8,393 nt of DNA from an uncultured Clostridium sp. (GTDB taxonomy: Bacteria > Bacillota > Clostridia > TANB77 > CAG-508): NCBI GenBank assembly GCA_902462295.1, contig CABQAZ010000040.1:1-8393 (forward strand), read 5' to 3'. A model generated the notes under the pieces. The model was not told where the DNA came from. It saw nothing but the letters and a program-made list of their open reading frames with translations, and did no database searches. The position numbers and the translations under genes are program-made. The number at the start of each line of letters is the position of its first letter. Position 1 is the stretch's first letter. Below are positions 1 through 5,633 of the stretch, one piece after another.

Positions 1-384
1 TTCTTTAGATATATGAGACCACTTATAGAAAATGGAAATGTTTATTTGGCTCAACCACCATTATATAAACTATCTAAAAGAGGAATGGAAGATATTTATT
101 GTTATACAGATGAGGGACTAGATCAAGCATTTGCAGAATTAGAAGCAAAAGGAATAACTAGAGATACACTTTCTATACAAAGATATAAAGGTCTTGGAGA
201 AATGAATCCTGAACAATTATGGGAGACAACAATGGATCCTGAAAGAAGAACATTAGTACAAGTAACTATGGATGATGCTATTAAGGCTGATGAAATATTT
301 AATATTTTAATGGGAGATGAAGTTAACCCAAGAAGAGAATTTATAGAAAAAAATGCAAAATTTGTAAAAAATCTTGATATATAA
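1..384 (+). CDS. gyrB: DNA gyrase subunit B, C-terminal fragment
   Basis: The frame is open from base 1 and ends at TAA 382-384. The first ATG (base 13) is internal, because the residues before it (FFRY) continue the family's typical FYRYMRPLIE stretch, so only the last 127 residues of a protein of about 640 are present. The fragment holds the end of the TOPRIM/C-terminal region, with the hallmark QRYKGLGEMNPEQLWETTMD block at about residues 56-75 of the fragment and a normal terminus (NLDI). Gyrase B supplies the ATPase and metal-binding TOPRIM parts of the A2B2 enzyme that introduces negative supercoils. ParE is a close paralogue, but the presence of gyrA in the same orientation 5.3 kb downstream supports gyrB. 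No defect is visible. Confidence 0.96.
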   Translation, partial: FFRYMRPLIENGNVYLAQPPLYKLSKRGMEDIYCYTDEGLDQAFAELEAKGITRDTLSIQRYKGLGEMNPEQLWETTMDPERRTLVQVTMDDAIKADEIFNILMGDEVNPRREFIEKNAKFVKNLDI

Positions 385-388
385 AATT

Positions 389-421
389 TAATAGGATTCC
401 ACAAAATGTGGAATCCTATTA
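389..421 (+). terminator. Hairpin after gyrB
   Basis: A perfect 15-bp stem (389-403 with 407-421) with an AAA loop starts four bases after the gyrB stop codon. The plus-strand tail (TCTATAAAG) is a poor U-tract, so it may act as a 3'-end stabiliser or a weak terminator. Read on the minus strand, the tail is AAATTTTATATAT, somewhat more terminator-like. Bidirectional use is possible. Confidence 0.7.
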
Positions 422-453
422 TCTATAAAGCCAATACCAATCTTAACTCAGAC

Positions 454-589
454 TAATATATATAGTGGTTTGATCTAATGTATATTACTATACAAATAAA
501 CCATACACCACATATATTAATCAGTCGCTCGACTACAAATGCACTAGTAGAAGCCATATTCATCCTACTAAGGGACTAATAACAACCCC
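454..589. repeat. Cluster of short inverted repeats, possible structured element
   Basis: Consecutive dyads are visible. TAATATAT (454-461) pairs with ATATATTA (512-519); nested inside are GGTTT/AAACC (467-471, 498-502) and GTATA/TATAC (480-484, 489-493). AGTCG/CGACT (523-527, 530-534) follows, then TAGTAG/CTACTA (545-550, 565-570), and GGG (572-574) can face CCC (587-589). GACTAAT occurs directly repeated at 451-457 and 574-580. The density is higher than in the rest of the gap, but arms are short and AT-rich, so chance contributes. Transcribed strand unknown. Confidence 0.35.
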
Positions 590-811
590 ATATAATACAA
601 GAATAATCTTAGTTCGAATATATTACATATAATTTAACCATATATAAAAATAATCCTTGAAAATTTAAATAAAATATAGCTTGCATACACATAATATATT
701 TTTATCGCCGACATATGCTAATCCATAAAAATGAACCAACATACATCTTTGCTCGAATATTAACAAACTAATGAAAATCCGTTAATACTCTTCACTCAAC
801 TGATATTAACC

Positions 812-820
812 TTATACACA
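812..820 (+). promoter_or_regulatory. Single DnaA-box match beside an A/T tract
   Basis: TTATACACA matches the DnaA box pattern TTATNCACA exactly. It is followed by a short dyad, CACATA-T-TATGTG (817-829), and by the A/T-only stretch starting about 834. No second exact box was found in the gap, so origin function is not supported on its own. Confidence 0.3.
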
Positions 821-876
821 TATTATGTGCAGAAATTTTTTTTATATTCAAAAAATAAAAAAATTTTTTAAAAATA

Positions 877-906
877 TTGAATTTACATAACTTGTTATGC
901 TATAAT
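877..906 (+). promoter_or_regulatory. Sigma-A-type promoter of the 939 gene, with a dyad in the spacer
   Basis: The -35 TTGAAT (877-882) and -10 TATAAT (901-906) are 18 bases apart, with an extended TGC immediately before the -10. A-tracts upstream (about 850-875) could act as an UP element. A perfect dyad, CATAAC-TT-GTTATG (886-899), fills the spacer and looks like an operator. Expected start of transcription is near 913, giving a leader of about 25 bases. Confidence 0.7.
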
Positions 907-938
907 ATAGATTATTAATCCATAGGAGGAAATGCAAA

Positions 939-1406
939 ATGAATAAAAAAGAAAAGTATGAAGAGCTAGCAAAAAGGGCTCTTCGGGAATGCATGAAATC
1001 AGATGAGTTTTCTCAAAGATCTATTACTGCTCAAATATCTGCACTGTACACTAAGTATGATGATACAGTGGAACATACAGAACTTAAAGAATATTTAAAT
1101 ACTTTGTGTCCGTTTTTTATGGAAATAGACAAAGAAAAAGATATTCCAGAGTTTTTTGACATTTTGAAAGAAACCTTTAAAAATGAATATCAAAAGTTTG
1201 AATGTAATAATTTCAAACCAACGCAGGTCTTAGCAATATTATTGGTATTGGAGGATTTGTGGGGATATTCAGAATTAGAAAATGATGTAATAGGAAAAAT
1301 AGAAAAATTTTCAAGCGGGGCTTTCCTTGTTGCAAAATTATATTTCTGGGGCTTGGATGAAGAAAACCTTTGGGAATTTTGCAGTTACTTAAATGAAAAA
1401 TATTAA
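939..1406 (+). CDS. Hypothetical protein, 155 residues, acidic and soluble
   Basis: I do not recognise this family. The ATG at 939 is set by AGGAGG at 924-929, nine bases upstream; an earlier ATG at 932 opens only a four-codon frame. The product is rich in Glu, Lys, Phe, Leu and Tyr, has no signal peptide or membrane segment, and looks all-helical. Short hydrophobic helices include the segment around residues 95-107 (QVLAILLVLEDLW), and the C-terminus is aromatic (about residues 128-155, with YFWGLDEENLWEF). It is flanked by its own promoter and a strong terminator, so it is monocistronic. Codon use (CGG, GCG and several GGG/GCTT-containing codons) is clearly less AT-biased than in the operon that follows, suggesting a different origin. 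A cargo, immunity or defence role is possible from context but unsupported. Confidence 0.85.
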   Translation: MNKKEKYEELAKRALRECMKSDEFSQRSITAQISALYTKYDDTVEHTELKEYLNTLCPFFMEIDKEKDIPEFFDILKETFKNEYQKFECNNFKPTQVLAILLVLEDLWGYSELENDVIGKIEKFSSGAFLVAKLYFWGLDEENLWEFCSYLNEKY

Positions 1407-1413
1407 CTTTTTT

Positions 1414-1450
1414 AGCATCAAAAACTTAACTTGGTTTTTGATGCTTTTTT
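1414..1450 (+). terminator. Intrinsic terminator of the 939 gene
   Basis: A perfect 12-bp stem, AGCATCAAAAAC (1414-1425) with GTTTTTGATGCT (1434-1445), has an 8-base loop and is followed by a run of six T (1445-1450). It starts eight bases after the stop codon. Confidence 0.92.
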
Positions 1451-1462
1451 CTAATATGTTTG

Positions 1463-1490
1463 TTGCATTTTATCATATGTTAGTTATAAT
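1463..1490 (+). promoter_or_regulatory. Possible upstream promoter of the VirB4 operon
   Basis: TTGCAT (1463-1468) and TATAAT (1485-1490) are 16 bases apart. Further TATAAT strings lie at 1498-1503 and 1544-1549 but lack a convincing -35. In such AT-rich DNA chance -10 boxes are common, so this is weaker than the promoter at 1579-1607. Confidence 0.35.
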
Positions 1491-1552
1491 TTGTTACTAT
1501 AATATATACAAATATATTTTCTATAAACTATGAATTATTGCCGTATAATAAA

Positions 1553-1569
1553 AGTCGAAATTTGTCGAA
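1553..1569 (+). promoter_or_regulatory. Tandem Spo0A-box-like sites
   Basis: AGTCGAA (1553-1559) and TGTCGAA (1563-1569) are tandem heptamers ten bases apart, about one helical turn. The second matches the known Spo0A box TGTCGAA exactly, and the first differs at one base. They lie just upstream of the -35 at 1579, at roughly -60 to -44 from the expected start, a plausible position for activation of a sigma-A promoter. Binding is inferred from the motif only. Confidence 0.45.
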
Positions 1570-1578
1570 CGATTTTTC

Positions 1579-1607
1579 TTGCAATTGCAAAAAAGATAGT
1601 GTATAAT
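1579..1607 (+). promoter_or_regulatory. Main promoter of the VirB4 operon with TTGCAA palindromes
   Basis: TTGCAA (1579-1584) and TATAAT (1602-1607) are 17 bases apart. The -35 is half of a perfect 12-base palindrome, TTGCAATTGCAA (1579-1590), and a third TTGCAA lies just after the -10 (1611-1616). This spacing suggests a possible operator covering the promoter. The predicted leader is about 85 bases. Confidence 0.7.
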
Positions 1608-1683
1608 AACTTGCAAGAGTAATTATTTTATTTCATTTTTTATTTAAAAAATTCAAGTATTATTTTTTTCAAACATTTTTAAT

Positions 1684-1692
1684 AGGAGGTGA
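1684..1692 (+). promoter_or_regulatory. Perfect Shine-Dalgarno that points to a non-canonical ATT start
   Basis: AGGAGGTGA is complementary to the 16S rRNA 3' end. The in-frame GTG at 1689 lies inside it and so is unlikely to be the start. The in-frame ATT at 1698 is eight bases after AGGAGG, the ideal position. The only nearby ATG (1715) is out of frame. Confidence 0.6.
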
Positions 1693-1697
1693 CAAAA

Positions 1698-2237
1698 ATT
1701 AGATCTATACAAAAATGGATACCAATAGAACAAATTTTAGATAAAGGAATTATAAAAATAAAAAAAAATAAATACATAAAAATATTAAAAGTAATTCCAA
1801 TAAATTTTAATTTAAAAACACAATTAGAAAAAGAATCAATTTTAAATTCGTATAAAATTTTTTTAAAAACATGTAATTTTGATATGCAAATTTTAATTCA
1901 AAGTAAAAAAGAAGATTTGAGTGGACATATAGAAAATATTCAAAAAATATCCCAAAAAGAAAATAATAAAATAATAAAAGAATATTCAAAAGAATATTTA
2001 AAATATATTAAAGAAAAAAATAATAAAAATAAATCTGCATCAAAAAATATTTATTTAATAATTAAAAACAATACAGATAATTTAGAAGAGAATATTATTC
2101 AAGAATTAAATGAGAAATATTTTAAAATAAAAGATTGTTTAATTAGATGTGGAAATATAGTTTTTGAATGTGATAAGACAGAAATAAAAAATATTTTCTT
2201 TTCATTTTTTAATTTAAAGAAATTTTTAGATAAATAA
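1698..2237 (+). CDS. TraC-like domain protein (VirB4-associated, conjugation-type)
   Basis: About 179 residues. The opening pattern, KWIPIEQILDKGIIKIKKN then KYIKILKVIPINFNLKTQLE, matches my memory of the small TraC-like domain proteins encoded just before VirB4 ATPases in Firmicutes conjugative elements. Downstream come the usual single long helix (about residues 65-115, Lys/Glu/Asn-rich) and a hydrophobic strand (IYLIIKN). No membrane segment is present, so it is probably a cytoplasmic or membrane-associated partner of the ATPase. No in-frame ATG exists near the 5' end; I place the start at ATT 1698 from the Shine-Dalgarno, with GTG 1689 the conventional alternative. The next gene begins 23 bases after its stop, so they are co-transcribed. 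Base composition is extremely AT-rich. The family call rests on remembered similarity, not a search. Confidence 0.65.
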   Translation: MRSIQKWIPIEQILDKGIIKIKKNKYIKILKVIPINFNLKTQLEKESILNSYKIFLKTCNFDMQILIQSKKEDLSGHIENIQKISQKENNKIIKEYSKEYLKYIKEKNNKNKSASKNIYLIIKNNTDNLEENIIQELNEKYFKIKDCLIRCGNIVFECDKTEIKNIFFSFFNLKKFLDK

Positions 2238-2260
2238 AGGAAGTGATATAAAGAGTAAAT

Positions 2261-4165
2261 ATGAAAAAAAATCAAAAAATAAATAATAAAATTTCATCAA
2301 AAAATAAATCAATAAAAAAAGAAAAAATAATTAATGAAAATAAAATAATAAAAATAATTAAGAATAAAATAGAAAAAGAAAAAAATAATAAAAAAATTAA
2401 CACTGGATTTTTTTCAGAAAAAGATTTTATTTCTCCATCATATATTAACTTAAACAATCCTAAATTTTTAGAAATAGATGATTATTTTTATTCAGGAATT
2501 ACTATAGTAAATTATTGTAGAGAATATAATGAATTAATTTTGAAATCATTAATAGAAACAAATATTAATATGAATATTTCTATATTTTATGAAAAAATAG
2601 ATAAATTAAAAGCGATAAAAGAATTAACTTATAATATAGGTAATGTTGGGGTTGAGATAAAACAATCAAGTGAAAATAGACAAGATATAGATATTGCTTC
2701 ATATACATATAATGATGCAAAGTATATAAGAAAAGAAATTCAAATAAATAATGAAGATATATATTTTTTATATATTTATTTAAATATTTTTTCAAAAGAT
2801 AAAAAAGAATTGGAATATAATTTAGATAAAATAGAAGGAATTTTACAGAGTAAAGGTCTGCAAACAAGAAGAACTAATTTTAGACAGGAACAATTATTTA
2901 TTTCATGTTTACCAATATTAGAAAATAGTGAAGATTTAAAACAAATAGGAAAAAGAAATATTTTAACATCTGGATTGATAAGTACATTTCCATTTATGTC
3001 TTCATCTATATTAGAAGAAAATGGAATTTTTATAGGTAGTAATATGTATAATAATTCTTTAATATTGATAGATAGATATAATACAAATAAATATAAAAAT
3101 GCTAATATGTGTATATTTGGTACAAGTGGAGCTGGAAAATCTTTCTATTCAAAATTATTAATATTAAGAAATACATTGTTAGGAATTGAGCAATATGTAA
3201 TTGATCCTGAGAGGGAATATAACAATATTGCAAACAAACTAAATGGAACAATTATAAAATTAGGACCAACATCAGAAAAATATATAAATATTTTGGATAT
3301 TAGAAAAGAAAGCATAGAAGAAAATGAACATGGATATTTAGCAACTAAAATAGGAAAATTGATAGGTTTTTTTAATTTGATTTTTGGAGAATTAAATGAA
3401 GAAGAAAAAGCTCTATTGGAAGAGAAATTGATTGAAACATATAAAATGAAAAATATTACATTTAATGATAAAACTTTATACAAAAAGGGGAAATTTAAAA
3501 CAACAAGAGATATGCCAATTTTAGAAGATTTATATAATGTTTTAAATGATGAAAAAACAAAAAAATTTAAAATAAAATTAATACCATTTATTAAAGGTTC
3601 TTTAAAATTTTTTAATAATTATACTAATATAGAAATAAACAAAAAATTAATTATTGCTGATGTTTATGAACTTGGAGAAGAAAACATGAAATATGGAATG
3701 TATTTATTTACAGAATTATTTTGGGATAAAATAAAAATAAATAGAAAAATAAAAAAGGCCATTTATTTAGATGAAATTTGGAGATTAATTGGTGTAACAT
3801 CAAATAAAGAAGTTGCAAAATTTATTTATAAAATTTTTAAAACTATTAGAAAATATGGAGGGAGTAGTGTTGCTATAACACAAGATATATCAGATTTATT
3901 CAGTTTAGAAAATGGTACTTACGGAAAAAGTATTTTAAATAATTCTAGTATAAAAACATTTTTTTCATTAGAAGAAGAAAATATTAAAGTATTATCTCAA
4001 TATTCAAATTTATCAGAAAAAGAAAAAATAGAAATAAAATCTTTAAGAAGAGGTGAATGTCTTACTTTTGTTGGAGATGAACATATTTTAATAAATATTG
4101 AAGCAAGCGAATTTGAAAAAGAAATTATTGAAGAAAAATCAATAAAGAAAGAAAGGAAAAAATAA
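2261..4165 (+). CDS. VirB4-family type IV secretion ATPase
   Basis: The 634-residue product is a VirB4/TraE-type AAA+ ATPase, the family that powers pilus assembly or substrate transfer at the inner face of the membrane in type IV secretion. Residues 1-45 are a Lys/Asn/Ile low-complexity tail. Residues about 46-275 form the VirB4 N-terminal domain. The ATPase core has Walker A GTSGAGKS (287-294), a conserved VIDPEREY segment soon after, Walker B IYLDEIW with D504-E505, a GGSSVAITQD motif (533-542) and a late Arg pair in SLRRGECL that may supply an arginine finger. All motifs are intact and length is normal, so the gene looks functional. ATG 2261 is the only start that fits; AAAGAG at 2250-2255 is its likely ribosome binding site, with AAGGAAGTGA further upstream. 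The following gene starts one base after the stop. No VirD4, VirB6, VirB3-like subunit or relaxase is encoded nearby. Confidence 0.92.
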   Translation: MKKNQKINNKISSKNKSIKKEKIINENKIIKIIKNKIEKEKNNKKINTGFFSEKDFISPSYINLNNPKFLEIDDYFYSGITIVNYCREYNELILKSLIETNINMNISIFYEKIDKLKAIKELTYNIGNVGVEIKQSSENRQDIDIASYTYNDAKYIRKEIQINNEDIYFLYIYLNIFSKDKKELEYNLDKIEGILQSKGLQTRRTNFRQEQLFISCLPILENSEDLKQIGKRNILTSGLISTFPFMSSSILEENGIFIGSNMYNNSLILIDRYNTNKYKNANMCIFGTSGAGKSFYSKLLILRNTLLGIEQYVIDPEREYNNIANKLNGTIIKLGPTSEKYINILDIRKESIEENEHGYLATKIGKLIGFFNLIFGELNEEEKALLEEKLIETYKMKNITFNDKTLYKKGKFKTTRDMPILEDLYNVLNDEKTKKFKIKLIPFIKGSLKFFNNYTNIEINKKLIIADVYELGEENMKYGMYLFTELFWDKIKINRKIKKAIYLDEIWRLIGVTSNKEVAKFIYKIFKTIRKYGGSSVAITQDISDLFSLENGTYGKSILNNSSIKTFFSLEEENIKVLSQYSNLSEKEKIEIKSLRRGECLTFVGDEHILINIEASEFEKEIIEEKSIKKERKK

Positions 4166-4166
4166 A

Positions 4167-4868
4167 ATGGAAATAGAAAACGAAATAAATAATAAAATTA
4201 AAACAGAAAAAAATAATATTTTAAATAGCATAATTGGAAAAACAATAAATAATGCAATCGATATTGGATTAAGAACAATTTTACCAGATTTAATAGAAAA
4301 TCAAATAATTGATATAAAAAATTCTTTATTAGAAAATGGATTAAAATCAGGAATAAATACAGCTATAAAAACAGCAATAGATTTTGGAAAGAGTGCTACA
4401 GGAATAATTACTGGTAATTTTGAAAATATGGAACAAGTAAAAACAGCAATAGGTAATGGGGGAATAGTGGATTCAATATCTGATGTATTAGATAAAGTAA
4501 TAAGTAAAACATATGAAAAAGGGTATATAAATAAAACGGTTAATACAATTATAAAAAATGGAAAAGATGTATTATTAGATAATGTAAAAAATAATATAGA
4601 AAATGAATTAGAAGAACAAACAAATTCCATTGAGAATCTAGAAAAACATTTAAAAAATTGGAAAGATTATTATAATAAAAAAGATTTTACAAAAATGACA
4701 GAAGAATTTAATAAAATAGAAAAAGAAGAAGAAAAATTGATACCATTAGAAAATATTATAAAAGAGACACAAAGAGTTAAAGCTATTCATAATTTAATAA
4801 AAAATAACGGACAAAATTTTAATATTACAAAAGAAGAAGAGAGATTAGCAATTAATCTTGCCATATAA
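4167..4868 (+). CDS. Helical protein of unknown function, third gene of the VirB4 operon
   Basis: 233 residues, with ATG one base after the virB4-like stop and a ribosome binding site (AAAGGAAAA) inside the end of that gene, so the two are likely translationally coupled. I recognise no named domain. Residues about 20-135 are amphipathic helices with regularly placed small residues; AIDIG and AIDFG recur, along with short Gly-containing segments (GKSATGIITG, IGNGGIV). Residues about 135-200 are highly charged and coiled-coil-like (many Glu/Lys/Asn), and a short helical tail follows. There is no clear signal peptide or 20-residue membrane span. A role as partner, adaptor or substrate of the ATPase is inferred only from coupling and shared composition. 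It ends at a bidirectional terminator. Confidence 0.85.
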   Translation: MEIENEINNKIKTEKNNILNSIIGKTINNAIDIGLRTILPDLIENQIIDIKNSLLENGLKSGINTAIKTAIDFGKSATGIITGNFENMEQVKTAIGNGGIVDSISDVLDKVISKTYEKGYINKTVNTIIKNGKDVLLDNVKNNIENELEEQTNSIENLEKHLKNWKDYYNKKDFTKMTEEFNKIEKEEEKLIPLENIIKETQRVKAIHNLIKNNGQNFNITKEEERLAINLAI

Positions 4869-4896
4869 AAATACATGCTAAAAATGCATGTATTTT
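4868..4896. terminator. Bidirectional terminator between convergent genes
   Basis: AAAATACATGC (4868-4878) pairs perfectly with GCATGTATTTT (4886-4896) around a 7-base loop. A-runs and T-runs flank both sides, so it can serve the VirB4 operon on the plus strand and the XRE gene on the minus strand. The plus-strand U-run is only four bases; the minus-strand run is five. Confidence 0.8.
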
Positions 4897-4903
4897 ACGA
4901 TTG

Positions 4904-5254
4904 TTATTTATTTTCTTCTAATATTTTTTTACAAAAATCATTTGAACACATAACAATATGGTAAATAAAATCAGATGTTGTTTCAGAATTTACAGTTAAA
5001 ATATTATTTATTTTTTCAATAGTTTCATTATTGGTATTTTTTCCAAACAATAAATAATCTGCAGAAACTCCAGTGTATTTTACAACTTTTTTTAGAGTTT
5101 TTACACTTAATGAACGTTCTCCACGCTCAATTTGACCTAAAAAAGAGTCTGTAATATCAATTTTTTCAGAAAATTCTTCTCTAGTCATATGCATACCTTC
5201 TCTTATTCCACGTAATCTTTCGCCAATATCAATATCTTCTTTGTTAAAATGCAT
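4904..5254 (-). CDS. XRE-family helix-turn-helix transcriptional regulator
   Basis: 116 residues. The segment at about residues 8-71 is a Cro/CI-type helix-turn-helix domain: IGERLRGIREGMHMTREEFSEK, the recognition-helix part DSFLGQIERGERSLSVKTL, and the family's usual close SADYLLFG. The last 45 residues form a small C-terminal extension (two probable helices, Cys in CSNDFCKK) that may mediate dimerisation or sensing. The start ATG follows AGAGGTGA at a spacing of about 4-6 bases and has a TTGACA-type promoter. It is convergent with the VirB4 operon and divergent from a small gene, a layout typical of repressors of mobile elements. Its likely targets are its own promoter and the divergent one, through the half-sites at 5309-5337; control of the VirB4 operon is possible but not shown. 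Confidence 0.92.
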   Translation of the reverse strand: MHFNKEDIDIGERLRGIREGMHMTREEFSEKIDITDSFLGQIERGERSLSVKTLKKVVKYTGVSADYLLFGKNTNNETIEKINNILTVNSETTSDFIYHIVMCSNDFCKKILEENK

Positions 5255-5274
5255 TTGCTCACCTCTAAAATTTT

Positions 5275-5301
5275 TTTATATTATATAGCGAAAATTGTCA
5301 A
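5275..5301 (-). promoter_or_regulatory. Promoter of the XRE gene
   Basis: On the minus strand, consensus TTGACA (5296-5301) is followed 15 bases later by TATAAA (5275-5280). The spacing is short; a better-matching TATAAT (5280-5285) is too close at 10. Expected transcription starts shortly before the AGAGGTGA ribosome binding site. Confidence 0.6.
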
Positions 5302-5308
5302 CATATAA

Positions 5309-5337
5309 TATGCAAAAAGCATACTTTTAAAATATGC
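5309..5337. promoter_or_regulatory. Operator-like half-site array for the XRE regulator
   Basis: Three alternating half-sites are seen: TATGC (5309-5313), GCATA (5319-5323) and TATGC (5333-5337). The first pair forms a dyad with an AAAAA spacer, the second a dyad with a 9-base spacer. They lie directly upstream of the XRE -35, inside the divergent intergenic region, where an autoregulatory operator would be expected. Confidence 0.55.
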
Positions 5338-5407
5338 AATCTTAAATAAATATTAAAAGTATAAAAATTTAAAATAAAGTAAAATATAAAAATATATATA
5401 AATATTT

Positions 5408-5412
5408 GGAGG
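5408..5412 (+). promoter_or_regulatory. Ribosome binding site that sets the start of the small gene
   Basis: GGAGG lies five bases before ATG 5418. The in-frame TTG at 5406 overlaps this site and so is not a likely start. Confidence 0.75.
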
Positions 5413-5417
5413 ATGCT

Positions 5418-5633
5418 ATGTTGGATGATGAAATATTAAATCAAATTTTTGAAAGTCGATTAGAAAAAATAGAAGAAAATATACAATATGAATATCATGA
5501 AAAAGTAAAACAAATTAAAGAAAAAAATGATGAAGAAAGAAACAATATAAAAATGAGTATAATTAGTAAATTATATTATAAACAAGGCTTTAAAGATGGA
5601 ATTAATTTTATAATAAACAATATGAAAAAATAA
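5418..5633 (+). CDS. Small coiled-coil protein, 71 residues, unknown function
   Basis: The start is ATG 5418, chosen from GGAGG five bases upstream. Residues about 10-45 are a highly charged, probably coiled-coil helix (ESRLEKIEENIQYEYHEKVK). The C-terminal part, ISKLYYKQGFKDGINFIINN, resembles the helical tail seen in many small Firmicutes proteins of unknown function. There is no membrane segment or signal peptide. It diverges from the XRE gene, whose half-site array lies between them, so it is probably under that regulator. No clear -35/-10 pair was resolved on the plus strand because the leader is almost pure A/T. It ends only 78 bases before gyrA, with no terminator in between, so read-through into gyrA is possible. 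Function is not known. Confidence 0.75.
   Translation: MLDDEILNQIFESRLEKIEENIQYEYHEKVKQIKEKNDEERNNIKMSIISKLYYKQGFKDGINFIINNMKK

Larger units (their letters stand above)
422..875. other. Long gene-free stretch between gyrB and the next gene
   Basis: No frame on either strand gives a convincing protein. The longest items noticed are a 33-codon plus-strand ORF (478-579) and a 27-codon minus-strand ORF, neither with a ribosome binding site. The plus strand is G-poor and comparatively C-rich, unlike the purine-rich coding strands nearby. The stretch contains several short dyads, three loose copies of an ATACAC-ATATATTA-like string (near 503, 685 and 814) and an A/T tract from about 834 to 876. 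It does not resemble tRNA, rRNA, tmRNA, SRP RNA or RNase P RNA. It could be a structured non-coding RNA, a decayed gene or a recombination/replication site; the sequence alone does not decide. Confidence 0.6.

Noticed and set aside
123..404. Minus-strand ORF opposite gyrB
   Set aside because: Shadow of the gyrB coding frame with no start signals and a low-quality composition.
478..579. 33-codon plus-strand ORF (MYITIQINH...) in the gap after gyrB
   Set aside because: No ribosome binding site, G-poor odd codon mix, and it overlaps the dyad cluster; within chance for this length.
606..622. TTCGAAT strings resembling a tRNA T-loop
   Set aside because: The flanking bases do not form a T-arm stem and no acceptor, anticodon or D-arm could be found.
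608..691. 27-codon hydrophobic minus-strand ORF (MCMQAIFYLNF...) that could look like a type I toxin
   Set aside because: No Shine-Dalgarno, no clear promoter, and AT-rich DNA readily encodes hydrophobic strings; not supportable.
3145..3483. Minus-strand ORF opposite the VirB4 gene
   Set aside because: Antisense shadow of a conserved ATPase domain; Phe/Ser/Ile-rich as expected from the reverse of Lys/Glu/Asn codons.
5406..5417. TTG start giving four extra residues on the small protein
   Set aside because: The TTG overlaps the GGAGG ribosome binding site, which instead serves ATG 5418.
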